Positions 1 through 10,836 of a stretch of DNA of 64,000 nt are shown here, in pieces. Source of the DNA: Candidula unifasciata (Eukaryota; Mollusca; Gastropoda; Stylommatophora; Geomitridae); contig CAJHNH020004890.1 of NCBI GenBank assembly GCA_905116865.2, positions 260,001-324,000 on the forward strand. Reading direction: 5' to 3'. The first letter of the stretch is position 1, and each line of letters begins with the position of its first letter. Under the pieces are notes generated by a model that made no database searches, was not told the DNA's origin, and saw nothing but the letters and a program-made list of their open reading frames with translations. The position numbers and the translations under genes are program-made.

Positions 1-78
<78 letters not shown>
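1..78. repeat. (TC)n microsatellite
   Basis: A nearly perfect TC dinucleotide run opens the window and is cut by its left edge, so its full length is unknown. There is no coding content. Confidence 0.95.
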
Positions 79-81
<3 letters not shown>

Positions 82-236
82 GTAAGAGTATTAACAATGT
101 CTGCACCATTCTCATGCCGCTCATCTGCAACAATAGCAGAGTCAGCCAGTCTCTCACATCTTTCATTTCCAATAACACCCATAGGATCCAGGGCATAGAT
201 GAAGGTAATCACAGTCACCGTGCGTATTCGTTGTGA

Positions 237-432
237 TGACTGACTGACTTTCTACCCCACTAGGACATCACACAAGCGATAAACACCCGATGACACAAAG
301 TGCCACCATGCGGATGAGGATCACCGTGGAGAGGTCCCAGAAACCGCGTTCAGACAATTGGCCATATTGATGGCCTGCCTATATTGCGGCCCCTGGCAAA
401 AGCCAGATTGGGGCTTCAAATAACAAAAAATT
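237..432 (+). repeat. Dispersed repeat family S1 (SINE- or MITE-like), copy 1
   Basis: About 190 bp recurring at 28150-28337, 28378-28572, on the minus strand at 32046-32235, and divergently at 51645-51800. Shared landmarks are a block near 'accaggacatcacacaagc', a middle block near 'gaggtcccagaaaccgc', and an end block near 'ggggcttcaaataacaaaa'. Copies often start after a GACT or TACC tetranucleotide run. I see no convincing A and B boxes, so SINE versus MITE is undecided. Confidence 0.7.
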
Positions 433-1730
433 ACGTCATAAAAAGGACGTAAGTAGTATATTCGTTGTGATTTAGTCCGCTGCCTTTTATACGGAGCTCG
501 CCTCGACTCACCGGATCATGCTCATGGAATCACTCAGTACAAACTTGTGGGAATATTGGTTGGCAGGTTGTATTGTAGTTTTCAGCTAGAGTAAGATATC
601 TGCGCGTTTCGGCACAAAAATCCCAATTAGTAGCCTTTATGGCATGCTTGTTAGGGCGCTGACTTCCCCCTCCAATTAACCCTCCAGAACTCACCCAGGG
701 AGACATATTTTCTAATACCACAATTAGACGAACATAATGAAGAAACCAATACAGCTCAAGCAGATGAAACGCTAGAGACACAAACACATGTCTTATTGCG
801 ACATCTGCCTGTGCCATCCAAGAACCAACTCTTTTCAGCCGTTATCCCTTGCAATACTCTAGGACCCTATGCAGAAAGTGTTGTTCTTTGTCCGTTGAAA
901 CTCTAATGTACATTTTTGCTTGTCTAGAGAGACACATTAGACATGTGTGTGTGTGTGCGCGCGCGTGTGTGCGTTTTATTGACAGGAACTAATCTACTAT
1001 CTTTAGACTACCTGATTTACCCACTGACTCCGATCTTTATTATTCAAGTTATATCTTCTTTTAATATCTTCAACTGGTAGTTTTATCACCCCCCCCCCCC
1101 CCCCAAAAAAAAAAAAAAAAAAAAAAAACTAGCAAGAACGTTGTGGCGATAAACCTTCATCAACAAACAACGTCGTGAATGGCAGACGTGGGGCAAGGAA
1201 CAAAACAAACAGAGATAGGAATTGTGTAGAGAAAGTATGTAGGAAGGATATTAACATTTGCCGATGACGTTCTTGCATTTAACCGGGGGGGGGGGGGGGT
1301 GATAGGCAACGGACAGCCCAAGAAGGCACTGCCTGCTTTTGCTGATTGGCTCAAAGATCTGTCGATGTTTCTATTTCACATGTAAGCTAACTGAGCTACA
1401 CCAGAGGCATAGGCCTATATTTATTATTTTACTGCCGCACCCGTATGGGCCAGAAAGAGTTAACAGTGCCAGAACAATCGGCTCCACGTATAAGGTATGT
1501 TTATCTTTGTTGTGGTTTTTTTTTTTCGACCAATGCTTGGTTAATATAAATTTCTGTAATTTGTGGTGCCATTTCAATGGTTTGAGATGCATTCTGTCCA
1601 TACTCCATAGTTGTGGCAGACCACCGAACTAGACCATAGGTCTCGTATGTGAAGGGGTCGTTTACTTTAAAAAATAACATTTTTGTTTTATTTGCACGAT
1701 TAAGGATTTCCGTGAAAATAGAACAAGGGT
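433..1730. other. Upstream non-coding stretch
   Basis: No gene recognised. It holds a short TG/CG run (945-972), a poly(C) tract followed directly by poly(A) (about 1089-1128), and a poly(G) tract (about 1285-1300). Open frames here are short and show no family signature. Confidence 0.6.
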
Positions 1731-2866
1731 CAGGGTTGCCATATTGGCATTTTTTATGCCAGATTCCACAAATCTGGCATATTTGAAATTCAACTGGCAT
1801 AAGATAATAAACTGGCATATTTTGGCATATTTGGGTTTTTCCTGGCGATATAGACCTAAAGTTAATATAATTATTTCAGTTTGATTTTGTTGTAATGTCC
1901 TGGTAGGACTAATGGAGATTCGCGCCATTTCTTATTGTATTTGTTGTCTTCCTAAATGGATCGTGACTTCGATAAACCAAGGTCCTCTGTAATTTATGTT
2001 AATCTACTAGAATAAATGTGGAATATAAAACCAAAACCCACCACTGATATCAAGTGATTCAGACTGTTCAGAAACTACTTGATGACAGACAATAGAGAGG
2101 ATATAGACCTAGTTCTATCTGTAATATATTTTATTACTTTTACCAATGGCCACGTCATGCAAAAAATGAAAAGCATCTTATGACATTGCTAGTATAATAG
2201 TAACTGGAATAAAAACATACTCACGGCTCAGAAGATATTCAGACGAATCAGAGGCAGCATATTGTAAACTGTGGCAGTGCACTTATGCACCAAGAATTAG
2301 CAGCATATCAAATCATGAAAAATCCGAAAAACACAGGATGAGAACTCCGTCAGAAAGCCAGTCACAGCTTATAACAACAGTAACTCCTAGGCAAAGTAAT
2401 GATAAAGTTAAAGGCAGCAGAGTTGCAACTTGCTGTATGCATGACCTGCCATTGTGCAATACGCACAATTGATCGTCTAAGTGAAATCATGAGAGCGCAT
2501 GGTCGGGGGAGTACACAGGAGCACATACAGTTGCATAGAACTAAATGTTCATGCCTAATTAAAAAAAAAAAACCCACATTATATCGCCTGCACTTAAAGA
2601 TGACCTTATTGTTGATTTTCGGAACAAGAAAGATGCCATCATTTTAGATGAGTTGCAAAGACTTAATTCCATCTGAGAAAATGCTTACATTCAAAAAGGT
2701 TTACGCTCTATCTTCCACTGGTTCCAGTGAGGATGACAGTGAAGAATTCAATCTAGTGCTTTTGATGTAAAGTGGGTACAATGTTTCATTTTATTTGGCA
2801 TTTTCTGGCATATTTTGGGTAATGGTTTGGCATAAAATGAAGTTTTTTTTTAATCTGGCAACCCTG
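1731..2866 (+). mobile_element. Non-autonomous hAT DNA transposon with transposase relic
   Basis: Inverted ends read 'cagggttgcca' on the left and 'tggcaaccctg' on the right. They are flanked by 8-bp target duplications, acaagggt (1723-1730) and acaaaggt (2867-2874), one mismatch apart. Eight-bp duplications and CAGGG-type ends are hAT hallmarks. Subterminal 'ctggcatattttggcatat'-like repeats occur near both ends. The interior keeps a decayed transposase start on the plus strand (2255-2640). The element ends 104 bp before the COA7 start codon. Confidence 0.85.
2255..2640 (+). pseudogene. hAT transposase N-terminal relic with BED-like zinc finger
   Basis: The plus-strand translation gives a BED-finger-like block: YCKLWQC near 2270, with the second finger cysteine apparently replaced by W, then NHEKSEKH. 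This is followed from 2399 by KAAELQLAV and LHRTKCSCLIKK, which resemble the N-terminal part of hAT transposases. The frame breaks in the A-run near 2560-2575 and resumes as a 'DDLIVDF'-like segment in another frame. No catalytic DDE or hAT dimerisation region survives, so it cannot code for an active enzyme. The family call rests on motif recall plus the hAT-type ends around it. Confidence 0.6.
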
Positions 2867-2970
2867 ACAAAGGTGAGCAAATCTATTTTCACCACGAGAA
2901 GAAGTGAAAGTCAAAACTTTCTGGGCCTTACTTCCAGGTGTTCCAATCCAGCGACAGAGTCAGTGACACC

Positions 2971-3076
2971 ATGACCCGTGGTTACGATCTGGCAGATGAG
3001 ACGCAAGTCAGAGAGTTTTTGAGAGACGTTGAAACAGAATACCAGTTTCAGTGTCTTCATGAAAAGCAAGCAGACG
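2971..3076 (+). CDS. COA7: COA7 exon 1
   Basis: It encodes the start through HEKQAD plus the first base of the next glycine codon (35 codons + 1 nt). The donor is 'gtacga' at 3077. A 'cttccag' at 2931-2937 could be a 3' splice site of a 5'-UTR intron, so the true transcript start is not settled. Confidence 0.9.
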
Positions 3077-6000
3077 GTACGAGATTGGCTTCGTTCAAAT
3101 ACTGTACTAGTAGTAGTACTGTTACTGTTAGTGTTTGATTGTCGGCGTCTGCTGTGTAGTAGTTATGCCAACGCGCTTCGTGGTTCCGGGTTCGATCCCA
3201 GCTGTGGACGATATGTCTTGCGTTGTTGTCGACAGTGGTACTAAGAGCTGACTGTTCAATACTATAGAAGTGGCAGACTACTAAACTAAACGTAACATTT
3301 GCCTAGAAAGACCACAATTTAAAAAAAAAGAAAAATGCCGCTTTTCATGTGATAATGGATATCGGTTGTAGAAACCCAGTTCATTTGTATAAAACCGTCT
3401 TCTTGTTGTTATTTGACAGGAGAGCCGAAAGTTCTGATCGTTTGTCTACTTCTGGACTTCAGTTTTGTTTCAGAACTTGAGTTTTATGTGGACATCTGTT
3501 TCACAGATCTGGTTTATTTGTATGTAGACTGATAAAATGATTATATTGGCATTGGGGTATCATATGTTTGCCGAGTAACGTGATGTCCACTGTGGGTTTG
3601 ACTATAAATGAGACTGATAAGGGACAGAAATGAAAGAATCTTAATGATATCCTGATGTACTCTACAGTTGTCTCTTGGGATTACAGATATTTACGGTAGT
3701 GTATGAAGCACACAAACAAGCCCTCTTCCACTGTTCACACTCCACCTGGACACAAGGTACATGAGGACCTAGATGAGATGATGATAATGATGTTATGTTA
3801 TATTTTATTTGCATTTGCAGGATGCCATCGTCTTGCAGAATTCAGAGAGACCATTAAACAAGATGTTGCTTCAGCGGGACCCTTATACAAAGAGAACTGT
3901 GATAAGAACAACTACTCTAAAAGCTGTTTCAGCTATGGTCAGTGTTTGCTGACTGGAAAAGGTATGTCTTCGTTCATACTGTACTCTCTTACATAAATCT
4001 TTGAGACACATTTTTGGAGAAAATAAGGACAAAATTAATGCTGTACAAGAGACAACACAGGCTAAAGATCTCAGACATGAAGATAACTGATTTTCTCTAA
4101 TTTAGATGCAAAGTTTTATGTATATCATTTAGAGCAGCCCAATGTAAACCATACAAGAGTTGCCCATGGTTGCATCAATGTAAACACACTAAGAGACATA
4201 TTTGGCAGATTAGAACACTTAGGGGTATGCCCGATGTGTAGTGAAGATGATCTTGAAATGAATAGTGAAAGGTATCAAAAACTCTCCAGTAGAAATCTAT
4301 ATCTGTGTTTCACTCATTTGCTAATTGCACTGGGATGTATGTCTCTTTAAAACCTTCATTAACTAATAACCACTCTTTGGCATACTACTGTATTATTTTT
4401 TTTAAAATAATTTAAATCTGTATGAATGAAGAACTGACATATCATCATCATCATCATCAGTTCTCGTTATGCCTAGTGGCACATGAGGCTTCAGAGAGGA
4501 CTTTCCATGCTTTCCTGTCCTGTGCAATCTTCAATGCAGTTTTCCATGTCAAAGATGCCGCACTCAGGTCACTTTCCATCGTTCGTCTCCATGTTGTTTT
4601 TGGGCGCCCTGTTTTCTCTTTCCCTCTGGTGTCCATGTGAGAGCTGTTTTGGCAGGTATATCAGAAGTCATTCTCCTAACGTGGCCAAGCCATTTCCATC
4701 TTCTCTTGGTAATCATACTGTCTAAAGTTTCTTGGTTTGTGGTTTGAAGTAGTTTAGTGTTTGAGATTGTATCTGGCCAGAAAATTTTGATAATTCTACG
4801 TAGACATGTGTGGTGGAAGGTGGACAGCCTGTGTGCATCCTTTTTGGTCATTCTCCAGCATTCCGCTCCTTAGAGAAGAACTGGCAAAATGATGCTCTTG
4901 TAGAGTCGGAGTTTCGTTCCTCTGCAGTAATTGTTGGATTTCCAGATTTGCCTCATCCTTCCAAAAGCAGCTCTAGCTTTGTTCAGACGTGACTGTATGT
5001 CTTCCTCTGCCCCTCCCAGTAGGGACACCACACTGCCAAGATACGTGAAATGTTCTACATTTTCAAGTGATTGGTTACTTATGGTCACTGGTTGTTGGTT
5101 TGGACTGTTTGTCATGATCTTAGTTTTCTTTGAATTTATTCTCAGTCCCACCATTTCTGCTGTGCAGTTTAGTCTGTTACTTTTCTCTTGTAAATGTTCA
5201 TGTTTATGTGATAGGAGTGCTATATCATCTGCAAAATCAATGTCTTCAAGTCTGGTGAATGGAGTCCATTGTATGCCTCTTAATGTCCTGTCTACTGTGT
5301 TCTTTAGTATCCAATCAATCACAAGGTTGAAGATGAGAGATGACATAACACATCCCTGTCTTACACCCGTCTTTACTGGGAAAGATGTATTGTAACTTTG
5401 TATACTGCAGGAAAAGTCTTTATAGAAGAGAGTAATTATGTTGACTATTTTTTCTGGAATTCCATAATGTCGTAAAATTTTCCATAGACCGTCTCTATGG
5501 ACGCTGTCAAAAGCTTTCTCAAAGTCCACAAAATTAATATATATACTTCTCTGCCATTCGTTGCATTGTTCTAAAATGTTCCGTATGGCGAAGATGTGTT
5601 CAGTTGTTCCTCTGCCCTTTCTGAATCCTGCTTGTTCCACTCATAGGCATTTATCTACTCCTTTTTCAAGCCGCATTATGATGATTTTACAAAATATTTT
5701 GCTTGGTACTGAGAGTAGAGTAATTCCCCTCAAATTATTGCAGTCTGTTAAGTCTCCTTTTTTGGGGGGTTTTGACTATTGTTCCTTCAGTCCAGTCATC
5801 AGGCAACACTTCTTTTTCCCAAATATCCTTGAACAATGGTTCTAGAATGCTAGCAGTTGTGTTGGGATCTACTTTGAGAAGTTCTGCTGGCAGTTCGTCT
5901 TTGCCGGGTGCTTTGTTGTTCTTTAAAGTGTGGATAGCTTTAAGGATTTCTTGTTTGCTCTGTGGTTCAGTAATAATGTCAATGTCCTGAGAGGCTGGCT

Positions 6001-8364
6001 GAATATCTGGGGTATTTTCAGGATCAGGTCTATTCAAGAGGTCGGAGAAGTGTTTAGTCCACTGCATGTCTTGTTTTTGTTCTGTGGTGAGCAGTCTGCC
6101 TTGGTTATCTCTGATGGGTATGCTGTGATAGTTGTTTCTGTTTCTGCAAATTTGCTGGGTAATTTTGTGTAGGGTTTGTAGATCATGTGCTTTAGCAGCA
6201 TTTTCTGCTGTTTCTGCAAGATTTTCCATAAATCTTCTCTTGTCAGCTCTAATACACTTTTCTTGGTCATTTTATTTAGTTCTTAAAACATTCCCATACA
6301 TGATGCGTCCCCTTCCTCATTAGCCAGTGAAGACTTCCCATACTGTTGGTGCCAGTTGCAACTTTATTAAAAGTCCCCACCCCCAACCCACCTCATGGTA
6401 GGTAGAAAATTGTGTGCGGGTAGATTTAAAAATTAATCTAAAAATAAATTCAGCCTAAAAAGTCAAAAGAATAATCCAGAAAGTAAAATGAAGGTGGCTA
6501 ATGTGATCACTCTGAAAATCTGATTTTAAGAATATCTTGGGAAGAGAAGTAAACACTGACCAGAATGTTTAGCTTTGGGGTTATTTTTGCTCCTGACAGC
6601 ACTTTGCTAAAGCAGTTTCCACATGTAGACTGAAGACTAGGATTTCATGCATAAGCTACTTAGTTAAGTGCTCGGTGCAGCACTGTGAGCTGTGTTTTGT
6701 TTTTTGTGTCGAATGCTTTTCATTTATGCAGCGATTATGTTGTGGTATTCAGTATGGGCTTTACTTATGGGCTGGCAAAATACCTTATTGTCCTTGTGAA
6801 TGGCCAACTTATCGTGATTAACTACTTCCATCAGCGACAGACTGCATGTTTGTGTATGTTCCTACCTCAGTCATGTTGTGCCATTTACATATCACAGCAG
6901 GCTGAATGTCTGTTCCTTAATTGTGTACACAGATGCATGCAGGAAAGTAATAGCATGAGATGCAGTTGATGGCAGGGGCAGATACATATTCAAAGTTCAA
7001 ACAGCTTGGCAATAAGTAGTAATATCAGGTTAGTTGCGTATCCTTTACAGGATGTTGCAGAACCAACCCCAACAGCCCCTGGCTGTTGGGTGGTTTTTCT
7101 AGGCAAATTTACATCCAGTAGTTTGCCATTGCTTTCTGTACGGTCAGCTTTTTTGATACCACTGTCGAAACCAATGCAAGGCGCATGGCCCGCAGCTGGG
7201 ATCGAACCCGGCATCCCGACATTGCGAAGCGTTTGCATCGACTGAGCCACAGAGTCGACAAGTAGTAATATAAGCAACCTAAATTTAATAAAAGTATCAG
7301 ATGAAAGAAGAGCTATGATCTCCAGTGTCTGCTCCTATACCAGGCATCTAAAGGAGAAAGCATGCATCTTATGGGCTAAGGCCTATTTTATTTCTTATAT
7401 GCCACATGGAGCAAATAATTGACTAGCTCCCAGGATGACCTAGTCTAAAATTGGTCATGCCACTGCCATTACTGCCAGTATTTACAACTTTTGCATTGGG
7501 GGAGGGGGGGGGGGGGAGGGAGTTGTTGGTCTTGGAGCCTGAAGATTCAGGGCATTGCTAGTGCAAGTGCCACGGACTGTGCAAGTTAGGATTTTTTTTT
7601 TTGCCCTTGATGAAGAAATTTGACAACCTTATGGAGGAATCAAATCTTGGTTCTCCTCCATGAGAGCCCTGTCTTTTAAACCATTGGGCCATCCATTCCT
7701 CTCTCAAATAGGTACCAGGTAATATCCTGGGGGCAAAGGCGACCAGTTGATGCTGACCACATCACCCATTGAATACAGGTTAATCTTTAAAAATATGGAT
7801 CTAGCATCATACTGCAGATTGCCAGTGGCATAAAGAGGGTTCTTGAATTTATGTTCGTGGAAATATTTGTTACATGAATGGTCATAGCTGCCAAAGCTTT
7901 ACCTGTGAATCTCATTTATTGCAGGTGTGCCAGAGAAAAAACCAGATCTGACCTCAGCGTTAAAATATTATGAGAAAAGCTGTGACATGGACAGCTCTAA
8001 GGGATGCTTTGTTTCTGCTCTTTTACGATTATCCTCTGATGTGGGTGCAGAAAAAAATACTGAGAAAGCCATTGTTCATTTATCTAAAGCTTGCAGCCTC
8101 AAAGATGGGGAAGCATGTTTTAAACTAAGTTCACTATATCTCACAGGAAACCTTGTTGCCAAGGATTTGAACCAAGCCTACCAGTTGGCTAAAGCAGGCT
8201 GTGAATTAGACCACTTTATGGCTTGTAATAATTTGAGTTTGATGTACCGTCATGGTCACGGAACTGAGAAAAATCTGGTCATGGCCAGCAAGGCCAAGGA
8301 GAAAGCAATGAATTTATCTGCAGAGGAAGCAATGAAGAGACCAAGTGTAATCATGAATCGCTGA
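2971..8364 (+). CDS. COA7: COA7, cytochrome c oxidase assembly factor 7 (Sel1 repeats), complete, 3 exons
   Basis: Exons 2971-3076, 3821-3961 and 7925-8364 join in frame to 687 nt (228 residues plus stop). The family is a mitochondrial intermembrane-space protein of Sel1-like repeats needed for respiratory complex IV assembly; human COA7 is about 231 residues. The N-terminus matches the family (DETQVREFL, then CLHEKQADGCHRL). Sel1 helices with paired cysteines follow, such as YYEKSC...GCF, LSKAC...EACFKL and AKAGC...ACNNLSLMY. I count 11 cysteines, which fits an oxidised intermembrane-space fold. The ATG at 2971 has A at -3, and the in-frame codon at 2938 is GTG, not ATG. All introns are GT-AG. 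No targeting peptide is expected for this family. Confidence 0.95.
3138..3206 (+). repeat. tRNA-like SINE head in COA7 intron 1
   Basis: A B-box-like 'ggttcgatccc' lies about 45 bp after a weak A-box-like 'gtgtagtagttatgcc'. The region following does not match the other SINE bodies here, so this looks like a truncated tRNA-derived element rather than a tRNA gene: no cloverleaf closes. Confidence 0.45.
3415..3530 (-). repeat. Dispersed 'FWNK' repeat, decayed copy in COA7 intron 1
   Basis: The minus strand matches the repeat at 22085-22365 and 50701-50976. Its translation still shows QINQICETD and LKF.NKTEVQK, with stop codons where the other copies have tryptophan. Confidence 0.6.
3821..3961 (+). 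CDS. COA7: COA7 exon 2
   Basis: The acceptor is 'gcatttgcag' and the donor 'gtatgtc' (141 nt). It encodes GCHRLAEF through CLLTGKG, with four cysteines. The phase-1 boundary on each side agrees with exons 1 and 3. Confidence 0.95.
4441..6284 (-). mobile_element. 5'-truncated RTE-like LINE (family L1a), copy in COA7 intron 2
   Basis: It is antisense to COA7. Read on the minus strand it runs from the linker before reverse transcriptase, through the RT domain, to the C-terminal tail, ending in a (TGA)n tail at about 4441-4460. Short-repeat rather than poly(A) tails are typical of RTE-clade elements. The body matches the copy at 35039-37892. The 5' end (about 6284) abuts an RNase H-type LINE relic. 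I found no clear target duplication. Confidence 0.85.
4564..6270 (-). pseudogene. LINE ORF2 remnant: linker, reverse transcriptase, C-terminal region
   Basis: Three minus-strand frames make up one broken ORF: 6270-5735 (linker, with KNNKAPGKDELPAELLK), 5640-4870 (RT core) and 4851-4564 (C-terminal region with KRRWKWLGHVRRM). The RT core keeps QAGFRKGRGT, FVDFEKAFDSV, TGVRQGC and the catalytic FADDIALLSH. The frame breaks near 5735 and near 4860 mean no intact protein can be made. There is no endonuclease domain in this copy. The domain order fits RTE/BovB-like, 'craniofacial development protein 2-like' elements. Confidence 0.85.
6285..6410 (-). repeat. RNase H-type LINE 3' relic
   Basis: Shared with 9600-9990 and 46540-46900: a 'cattcccatacatg' block followed by a 'ccccttcctcattagcca' block. 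The L1a copy to its left appears to have inserted into this older relic. Confidence 0.5.
6555..6960 (+). repeat. Dispersed repeat R, copy 1
   Basis: About 400 bp closely related to 57975-58460. Shared blocks are near 'gaatgtttagcttt', 'cagccctgtgagctgtg' / 'cagcactgtgagctgtg', and 'cgacaaactgcat' / 'cgacagactgcat'. No protein family is recognised. It may be the 5' part of a retroelement. Confidence 0.6.
7024..7262 (-). repeat. tRNA-derived SINE family S2, full copy
   Basis: Read on the minus strand it starts with an A box 'tggctcagtcga' and, about 40 bp on, a B box 'ggttcgatccc', both close to Pol III consensus. A body follows, ending in 'ggttggttctgcaacatcc' and 'ggatacgcaacta'. Other copies or tails lie at 32406-32568, 57455-57520, 39448-39490, 48085-48131 and 34600-34640. 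It sits in COA7 intron 2 in antisense. Confidence 0.85.
7515..7695 (-). repeat. tRNA-derived SINE family S5, copy
   Basis: The minus strand carries 'tggcccaatggtttaaaa' (A-box region) and a 'gattcctcc'-type B-box remnant. It is related to 24600-24790 and 19890-20050. A poly(G)-rich tract (7499-7520) borders it. Confidence 0.5.
7700..7855 (+). repeat. SINE family S3, 3' part
   Basis: It matches the 3' body of S3 ('taccaggtaa', then 'gctgaccacatcacccatt', then a 'gggttctt' end). The tRNA head is missing. Confidence 0.55.
7925..8364 (+). CDS. COA7: COA7 exon 3 (terminal)
   Basis: The acceptor is 'tttattgcag'. It encodes GVPEKKPDL to the stop TGA at 8362-8364 (440 nt), comprising most of the Sel1 repeats and six cysteines. 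A poly(A) signal AATAAA lies at 8438-8443. The last ~80 coding bases and the 3' UTR are copied again downstream. Confidence 0.95.
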
Positions 8365-8437
8365 CTGTTAGTTCTGATATATGTTTGTTTATTAATGAGT
8401 GAGAAATATTGTGAGTACAGCAAGTTGGGAAGAGAAT

Positions 8438-8443
8438 AATAAA
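8438..8443 (+). promoter_or_regulatory. COA7: Candidate COA7 polyadenylation signal
   Basis: AATAAA lies 74 bp after the stop codon, inside the first unit of the duplicated 3' end. The duplicate unit has 'aatagtaacc' at the equivalent place, so the hexamer is not preserved there. Confidence 0.6.
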
Positions 8444-8461
8444 CTACAAATGATTCAGCGA

Positions 8462-8625
8462 ATGCCAACAAGGCAAGGTAGAAAACACTGCATTTATCAG
8501 CAGAGGTAGCAGTGAAGACACCAAATGAAATCATGAATCAGTGATTGTTAGTTGCTATATACAGCTTACTGCAGCAGTTTGGAAGAGAACAATAGTAACC
8601 AGACAAATAATTCTTACAGATTGAG
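8462..8625 (+). pseudogene. Tandem duplicate of COA7 terminal coding sequence and 3' UTR
   Basis: It aligns with 8281-8455 at a constant offset of about 180 bp: 'atggccagcaagg' versus 'atgccaacaagg', 'ctgcagaggaagcaatgaag' versus 'cagcagaggtagcagtgaag', and 'atcatgaatcgctgactg' versus 'atcatgaatcagtgattg'. The second copy even keeps an in-register stop (TGA at 8542-8544). It lies after the COA7 stop, so it is untranslated. Confidence 0.85.
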
Positions 8626-8637
8626 TCAGAAATATGG

Positions 8638-9060
8638 CTACACATTGCAGAGTGAATAATGAGGATTATCTTCACAGCACTCCGGACAGATCCATAGGTG
8701 CTCCAATCCCCTCCTTAAGGTTAATGAAACCTCTTGTTCCCTTATTGAATAGTTTATTACTTGCAGCTCCAGGCTGCACCCCATGTCCATCAGCCTAGAT
8801 AGGGATACAGAGTCAATGCCCCTAGGCATGCTCATCGTAACGGCAGGTGATGCACATGGCATTGATAACATCGCTTCTGTCAGGTACTGGACCAGCCAAA
8901 AGCAACCACATTGTCTGCAAGTTAATCTGCACACTTGTTTCCTTGCAGAGTGCAAGCATCAATCAGAGAAAGTGTTTTGAGGCAGTTCAGTGACTCATGC
9001 ATTTTTGGTTTGGAGAATTGCCTTTCCAATGGTTTCATTTCCATAATTCTGCCATATGCA
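8638..9060 (-). pseudogene. RNase H-type LINE, C-terminal relic
   Basis: The minus-strand translation contains TLRRGLEHLWICPECCED, matching the C-terminal 'ER.WECPEC.D' block seen at 22918-23140. The remainder is broken by stops. Confidence 0.5.
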
Positions 9061-9104
9061 GTTAAACATGCAGCCATATTTCTGACTCCCCATGTAGATG
9101 GCTC

Positions 9105-9600
9105 ATGATGGTGTGGTGATGTCGTTGGTAGAGTTGATAAAAGGCGGTGTAGTGTTGTGTGGTTGGTGAGTTGATGAAAGTGGAAGATAGCTGATGTAGT
9201 TGATGGTGTATTGTAGTTGAAGGAGAGTTGATCGTATTTGGTGGTGTGGTGATGTCCTTGGTAGAGTTGATAAAAGGCGGTGTAGTGTTGTGTGGTTGGT
9301 GAGTTGATGAAAGTGGAAGATAGCTGATGTAGTTGATGGTGTATTGTAGTTGAAGGAGAGTTGATCGTATTTGGTGGTGTGGTGATGTCCTTGGTAGAGT
9401 TGATAAAAGGCGGTGTAGTGTTGTTTCGTTGGTGAAGAGATTTGATAAAAGTAGAAGATAGGTGATGTAGTTTATGGTGTATTGTTGTATTTAAAGGAGA
9501 GTTGATCTTATCTGGTGGTGTGGTGTTATAGTTGGAAGAGAAATGATAAATAATAGATAGAGTGGTGATGTAGTTAAAATGAATGAATCAAGAGTTGACA
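9105..9600 (+). repeat. 133-bp tandem repeat, about 3.5 copies
   Basis: The motif 'gtgtggtgat' recurs at 9111, 9244 and 9377 (period exactly 133). A more degenerate fourth unit starts near 9510. It is GT/GA-rich and has no coding features. Confidence 0.9.
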
Positions 9601-9990
9601 TTGGCATCACCACACTGGGAACATTCCCACACATGCACCGCCCCCTTTTTTGGTAGCTAATGAGTCATCGACATACTAACAGTACCAGTTATAACCTGAA
9701 TAAAAGTCCGCCTCTGTTACCCTCAGTGTTAAATATCTTCTAGAACCTCTACTCCCCCTTTTACCTGTTGAATTGGTCTCTCAGTGTATGGATTCTCTGT
9801 TCTCTATTGCACTGTCCATTTCATCCCAGAGGGCATTTATCATGTCCGCTTTATTATAAAGTAACTCATCGCCCAGAGGAGAAGCAGCAGCTAATCTATC
9901 AGCCTGCTCATTACCTCGTACACCTGAAGTTCCCAGACAGAAAATCCATGATATTCTCCTGATGTGAGTCTCCTCAAGTGATACAAGCCC
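9600..9990 (-). pseudogene. RNase H-type LINE relic with RNase H C-terminus
   Basis: The minus-strand translation reads GVRGNEQADRLAAASPLGDE, the end of an RNase H domain (the N..AD.LA motif of retroelements). Stops and shifts follow. Related relics lie at 12780-13075, 39745-40020, 46540-46900 and 56010-56330. Confidence 0.7.
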
Positions 9991-10836
9991 CTTTGCCTGC
10001 AGGAAACCAGTTCACATTTGTCCACAGCTTGCTCTGTGAAGTACATTACAATAATAGCTTGTCAGACTGTATGTAGTTGGAAGAAAGGTCAGGTTTATAG
10101 GTGAAACAATTTTGATTTTCTTTCACTGTGTTTTAGGAACATGTTTCCTATGTATTTTATGAGTAGTAAACCACTGCCAGTATAAGGCTTTAATTTCTTT
10201 TTATTGCTGTTCAAATGTGTTTTATGTTGTTGAATATGTTTTATAGTTTAGTGAATGAACAAACTTTATTTTCAAAGTCACAAATTAGGTACGCAGGCCC
10301 GTCTTAGATTTGGCCCTTCCAAACACCCATCTTTCACACAGCAGTTGTATTTTATCAATAAAGCATGTTATGTTCATATTAAGAAATATCAAGTCAAAAA
10401 TAAAAGCCTGGATGGTAAAAGCATTAGTAGCAGATGATTTTTCTCCTGTTGTTGAAAAAGAGCGGGAGAAGCCGCTAGCTGCTCATGTGCAGCACATGCG
10501 TTCGACCCCCTTGTAATTTGATGAAGTTCTTCTGTCAGGGGCAGAATTAAACATCATAACCTGTACAGTCCATGGCGACAGCACTAACCATTATGCCCTA
10601 AATCCCCAGGCTCACAACCCTTCTTTCTGCACCGCTCTAAAAAGTTCTAAATACAGACAGTAGTTAAAAGTTCTGTTAAAAGTGTTTTTATGCTAGGTAT
10701 TTTCTATCGTTGACAAGTGGTTCTACATTATGAGTCTTTCATAAACAGAGATCATTGACAACATTAAAGACATTTTACATCCACACATCATGCTTGCACT
10801 GAGCATTGAACTGCAAAACATGTTTCTTTAACATAG

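Noticed and set aside
1254..1282. Short 'TFADDVLAF'-like stretch resembling an RT catalytic motif on the plus strand
   Set aside because: Only nine residues, no flanking RT homology seen; too short to support.
4931..5395. Plus-strand ORF of 154 codons (and the similar 36967-37431 minus ORF)
   Set aside because: They are antisense shadows of the LINE reverse transcriptase, and the same shadow appears in both copies.
7190..7262. Possible true tRNA gene
   Set aside because: Good A and B boxes but no closing acceptor stem, and the segment continues into a repeated SINE body; other copies share it.
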